Assembly (NCBI RefSeq): GCF_000376445.1
Contig: NZ_AQXI01000001.1
Span: 2,629,734-2,693,733, forward strand
Reading direction: 5' to 3'
Source of the DNA: Haladaptatus paucihalophilus DX253
Lineage (GTDB): Archaea > Halobacteriota > Halobacteria > Halobacteriales > Haladaptataceae
Length of the DNA: 64,000 nt
In this document: positions 61,566-64,000 of the stretch, one piece after another
How positions within the stretch are numbered: the stretch's first letter is position 1
Layout of the letters: every line of letters begins with the position of its first letter
Notes under the pieces: model-generated
Told to the model about the DNA's origin: nothing
The model's database searches: none
The model's input: only the letters and a program-made list of their open reading frames with translations
Program-made: the position numbers and the translations under genes

Positions 61566-62646
61566 CGACGACACGCTCGTTCGCGTGGAGGGGTTGGAAA
61601 AGGAGTTCCCGGTCGGCAGCGGCCTCGTTTCCAGTCTGATGAACACCATCCGCGGCGAAGAGGAGGACGCGGTGCACGCCATCGACGGCATCGACTTCGA
61701 ACTGCACGAGGGCGAGACGTTCGGCATCGCGGGCGAGTCCGGATGTGGGAAGACCACGACCGGGATGTGCCTGACGAAGCTGTACGAACCGACCGGCGGG
61801 AGCATCTACTACGACGGCGAGGACATCGCGGACAAGAGCGGCTCGGCCCTCACGAACTTCCGTCAGAACGCCCAGATGATATTTCAGGACCCGTTCGAGA
61901 GCCTGAACCCGCGGATGACGGTGTACGACACGGTGGTCGAACCGCTCCGCATCCACGACGTTCCGAATCAGCGGGCGCGGGTCCGACGGGCGCTTGAATT
62001 CGCGGAACTCGAACCCGCCGAATCGTTCTTCGACCGCTACCCGCACGAACTGTCCGGCGGACAGCGCCAACGCCTCGCCATCGCCCGCGCGCTGGTCATC
62101 GACCCGGACTTCATCGTCGCCGACGAACCGGTGTCGATGCTCGACGTGAGCCTTCGGGCTGGCGTGCTCTCGCTCTTGGAGCGCATGACCGACGAGTTCG
62201 GTCTCTCCGTGGTGTACATCAGCCACGACCTCTCGCTCCTGCGGCACATGTGCGACCGACTCGCCATCATGTACATGGGAAAAATCGTGGAGCAGGGACC
62301 CACCGAGGAGATAATCACGAACCCAAAACACCCCTACACGCGGGCGCTCATCGACGCCGTGCCGGTTCCCGACCCGACGGCGGGCCGGGAGCGCGTCGAG
62401 TTGCAGGGCGAAGTCGGCGATGCCGTCAACATCCCGTCCGGATGTCGGTTCAAGAACCGGTGTGAGAAGTACATCGGCGGCGTGTGCGATTCGGTGCAAC
62501 CGCCGCTCGAAGCGAAGTCCGACGTCGAGGACGACCGGGAAGTCGCCTGCCACCTCTACGAGAGCGCGGAGGGCTTCGACCCGTACGCCGAGACTGACGA
62601 GACGGACCGCGACGAGGCCGTCGCGGCGGAGTCGTCGGCGGACTGA
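61558..62646 (+). CDS. dppF: DppF-type ABC transporter ATPase
   Basis: 362 aa. Walker A GESGCGKTTTG, signature LSGGQRQRLAIARAL, Walker B FIVADEPVSMLDVSL, C-terminal GCRFKNRCEKYIGGVC. Last gene of the operon. Confidence 0.92.
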   Translation: MTDDDTLVRVEGLEKEFPVGSGLVSSLMNTIRGEEEDAVHAIDGIDFELHEGETFGIAGESGCGKTTTGMCLTKLYEPTGGSIYYDGEDIADKSGSALTNFRQNAQMIFQDPFESLNPRMTVYDTVVEPLRIHDVPNQRARVRRALEFAELEPAESFFDRYPHELSGGQRQRLAIARALVIDPDFIVADEPVSMLDVSLRAGVLSLLERMTDEFGLSVVYISHDLSLLRHMCDRLAIMYMGKIVEQGPTEEIITNPKHPYTRALIDAVPVPDPTAGRERVELQGEVGDAVNIPSGCRFKNRCEKYIGGVCDSVQPPLEAKSDVEDDREVACHLYESAEGFDPYAETDETDRDEAVAAESSAD

Positions 62647-62892
62647 CCCGTCGTCCGGTTTCGGGTCCGTGGCGACCGGATGATCGATGCGAAACTCCGA
62701 CTCCGTTGGGTATTAATACGGTCCTGTTCTAACACCCAACATATTGAAAATAGAACTATTTTATATGGATTCAGATAGATATATTTCATCAATTTCGGAC
62801 GTTGATTGGAAGTTCTGGGAAAATCTGTACCGTGCGGGTCGAATGCGTTCTCATCGAATATCTGGAATGATGGACGATACGTTGCAAGTTAT

Positions 62893-63813
62893 ATGACGAA
62901 GGTTTCTCGTCGGGACCTTCTCGATGTTTTTTCTCGTGCGGACGACCCTCACGCACCACTGACGACGAGCGAGATAGCGTCCGCGCTGGGACGTGTCGAA
63001 GAACAGACACTCGAACGACTACGGACGTTAGCGGACGACGGCCTCCTCCAAACGAGAACCGTCGCGGATACGCACCGAGTCTGGTGGCCGCCGTGCGGCC
63101 GCTCGGACTGTTTTGCGGAGAACGACCGCCCTACGGACGGCCACCCCCGGATTCGAACGGTGTTTCGTTCCACCGACCTCGCCGAACCGTTCCGTGAGTT
63201 GGCGAACGGTTCGCTGTTCATCGAAATCGATTCGGTCGTACACCTCTCGGAGGGCGAACATCTCCAGTACTGGACCGCGACGGGAATATCCGCGGAAGCG
63301 TTGCTCGAAACGGTGATGGAGTTTCCGGCGACACTCGACGCGCGGTTGTTGAGCACCGTCAACGGAACTCACCGGGTAGAGTCCCACAGTTCGTTTCAGT
63401 CGTTGTTATCGATATTCGGTGAATTCGACGGAAAAACGAAATCAGCGACGTACGACGAGCAGGAAATCCGTATCGTAGCGGAGTTTCCTCCTTCGGTCGA
63501 TACGGAACGCGTCCAAGCGGTCGTTCGAGACGTCTACCCGGACCTCGAACTCGTCTCCACCTGTCGCGTCATCACGTCGAGTTTCGATTATCACCTGATA
63601 GAAGAGAAGTTGACGGAGCGACAGTTGACCGCGTTGCAGATGTCCTACTTCAGCGGCTATTTCGAGCAACCGCGCAAGTGCTCGGGCGTGGTGCTGGCAG
63701 AGAGGATGGGTATCTCCAAGCAGGCGTTCCACGAGCATCTCCGCAAAGCGTACGATACGGTGTTCGAGCAACTGTTCACGAACGTCGATGAAACGACAGT
63801 GCCTGACCAGTAA
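62893..63813 (+). CDS. HTH_10 (bacterio-opsin activator type) regulator
   Basis: 306 aa from ATG 62893. N-terminal winged helix (RDLLDVFSRADDPHAPLTTS, residues ~6-60), middle sensor-like region of unknown fold, and a C-terminal HTH_10 domain (TERQLTALQMSYFSGYFEQP, AERMGISKQAFHEHLRKAYD). Bat-like HTH_10 proteins are common haloarchaeal regulators. The middle region lacks PAS/GAF marks, so the signal is unknown. It may regulate the dpp operon just upstream. Confidence 0.85.
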   Translation: MTKVSRRDLLDVFSRADDPHAPLTTSEIASALGRVEEQTLERLRTLADDGLLQTRTVADTHRVWWPPCGRSDCFAENDRPTDGHPRIRTVFRSTDLAEPFRELANGSLFIEIDSVVHLSEGEHLQYWTATGISAEALLETVMEFPATLDARLLSTVNGTHRVESHSSFQSLLSIFGEFDGKTKSATYDEQEIRIVAEFPPSVDTERVQAVVRDVYPDLELVSTCRVITSSFDYHLIEEKLTERQLTALQMSYFSGYFEQPRKCSGVVLAERMGISKQAFHEHLRKAYDTVFEQLFTNVDETTVPDQ

Positions 63814-63850
63814 AGCTCTATTTTCATTGGCTTCGGACGCGATTATATTC

Positions 63851-63868
63851 CTGACTCGTTTGAGTCAG
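63851..63868. promoter_or_regulatory. CTGACTC-GTTT-GAGTCAG palindrome
   Basis: Perfect 7-bp arms with a 4-bp centre, 13 nt upstream of the ATG at 63881, with an upstream TTATATTC TATA-like stretch (63843-63850). A strong operator candidate overlapping the expected transcription start of the last gene. Confidence 0.55.
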
Positions 63869-63880
63869 TGACCTGTAGAC

Positions 63881-64000
63881 ATGATAGACGAACCCATCTG
63901 CTCGAAGCTTTCGGTAGATTCGGTGTGTGGTGTGTTATCGAATGGGTGCCGCCGAAGCGTTTTATACCACCTCGACGCCTCGTCGTCCGACGTGTTCACG
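63881..64000 (+). CDS. Start of a winged-helix-like (DUF7344-like) gene, cut by window edge
   Basis: 40 codons are visible. CGVLSNGCRRSVLYHLDAS resembles the LSNxRRRxVLxxL segment at the start of small haloarchaeal winged-helix domains (DUF7344 as I recall, unverified). The frame is open to the right edge. Confidence 0.6.
   Translation, partial: MIDEPICSKLSVDSVCGVLSNGCRRSVLYHLDASSSDVFT

Overview
The window is chromosomal DNA from a halophilic archaeon (class Halobacteria). It is GC-rich with an acidic predicted proteome. It carries archaeal hallmarks: ribosomal protein L15e, Rio2 kinase, UbaA and NcsA of the SAMP/tRNA-thiolation pathway, tubulin-like FtsZ2 with the ribbon-helix-helix regulators CdrS and CdrL, a tRNA-Tyr with a C1-G72 acceptor pair, HTH_10 (bacterio-opsin-activator type) regulation, and Tat lipoproteins with an RR motif followed by a lipobox Cys. 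Many genes start at or near the expected transcription start, with a TATA-like box about 25-30 nt upstream. No rRNA, integrase, transposase or CRISPR array is visible.

Layout. 0-8 kb: housekeeping and membrane genes (geranylgeranyl-reductase-like flavoprotein, ferritin-like/VIT1 fusion, DoxX, UbaA, CPBP protease, MDR reductase, TMEM175-like channel, L15e). 8.0-11.0 kb: first copy of an unusual three-gene module made of a ~230-aa protein with a degenerate nucleotide-binding look, a ~700-aa protein ending in a CHAT protease domain, and a convergent 44-aa hydrophobic peptide. 11-20 kb: DUF1328, Rio2, a ugpBAEC-type ABC importer, a cytochrome P450, and an NSS sodium symporter with a small partner. 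20-34 kb: scattered metabolic genes (ATP-grasp-like, GNAT, Lrp plus aminotransferase, VOC proteins, DUF389, PEBP, lipoate ligase, endonuclease IV, AzlCD, methyltransferase, M29 peptidase, rhodanese-MBL). 34-42 kb: two PQQ-type propeller proteins flanking ncsA, then ftsZ2-cdrS-cdrL and tRNA-Tyr. 42.5-47.7 kb: M24 peptidase, a CARDB-like cell-surface protein and an ABC-2 exporter. 47.7-50.7 kb: second copy of the CHAT module, next to a winged-helix regulator. 51.6-56.7 kb: MinD-like ATPase operon, creatininase-M28 operon and a TldD/PmbA-like protein with a broken metal motif. 56.8-62.6 kb: dpp/opp peptide importer operon. 62.9 kb to the end: an HTH_10 regulator and the start of a further winged-helix-like gene.

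The most interesting content is the duplicated CHAT module. Both copies have the same order, the same spacing, a conserved His/Cys dyad (31 residues apart in both) and a previously easy-to-miss 44-aa ORF converging on the protease gene. In copy 1 the GC content drops sharply just where the CHAT domain begins, which suggests a domain swap or recent transfer. Other notable items are a set of palindromes with a shared AATC centre upstream of cdrS-ftsZ2 (likely CdrL/CdrS operators), a 26-aa coupling ORF inside the dpp operon, gene remnants (redoxin tail; a frameshifted tail behind a GNAT gene), and a perfect 51-bp duplication of the end of the M29 peptidase gene.

All assignments come from reading motifs and context. 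No database search was run.
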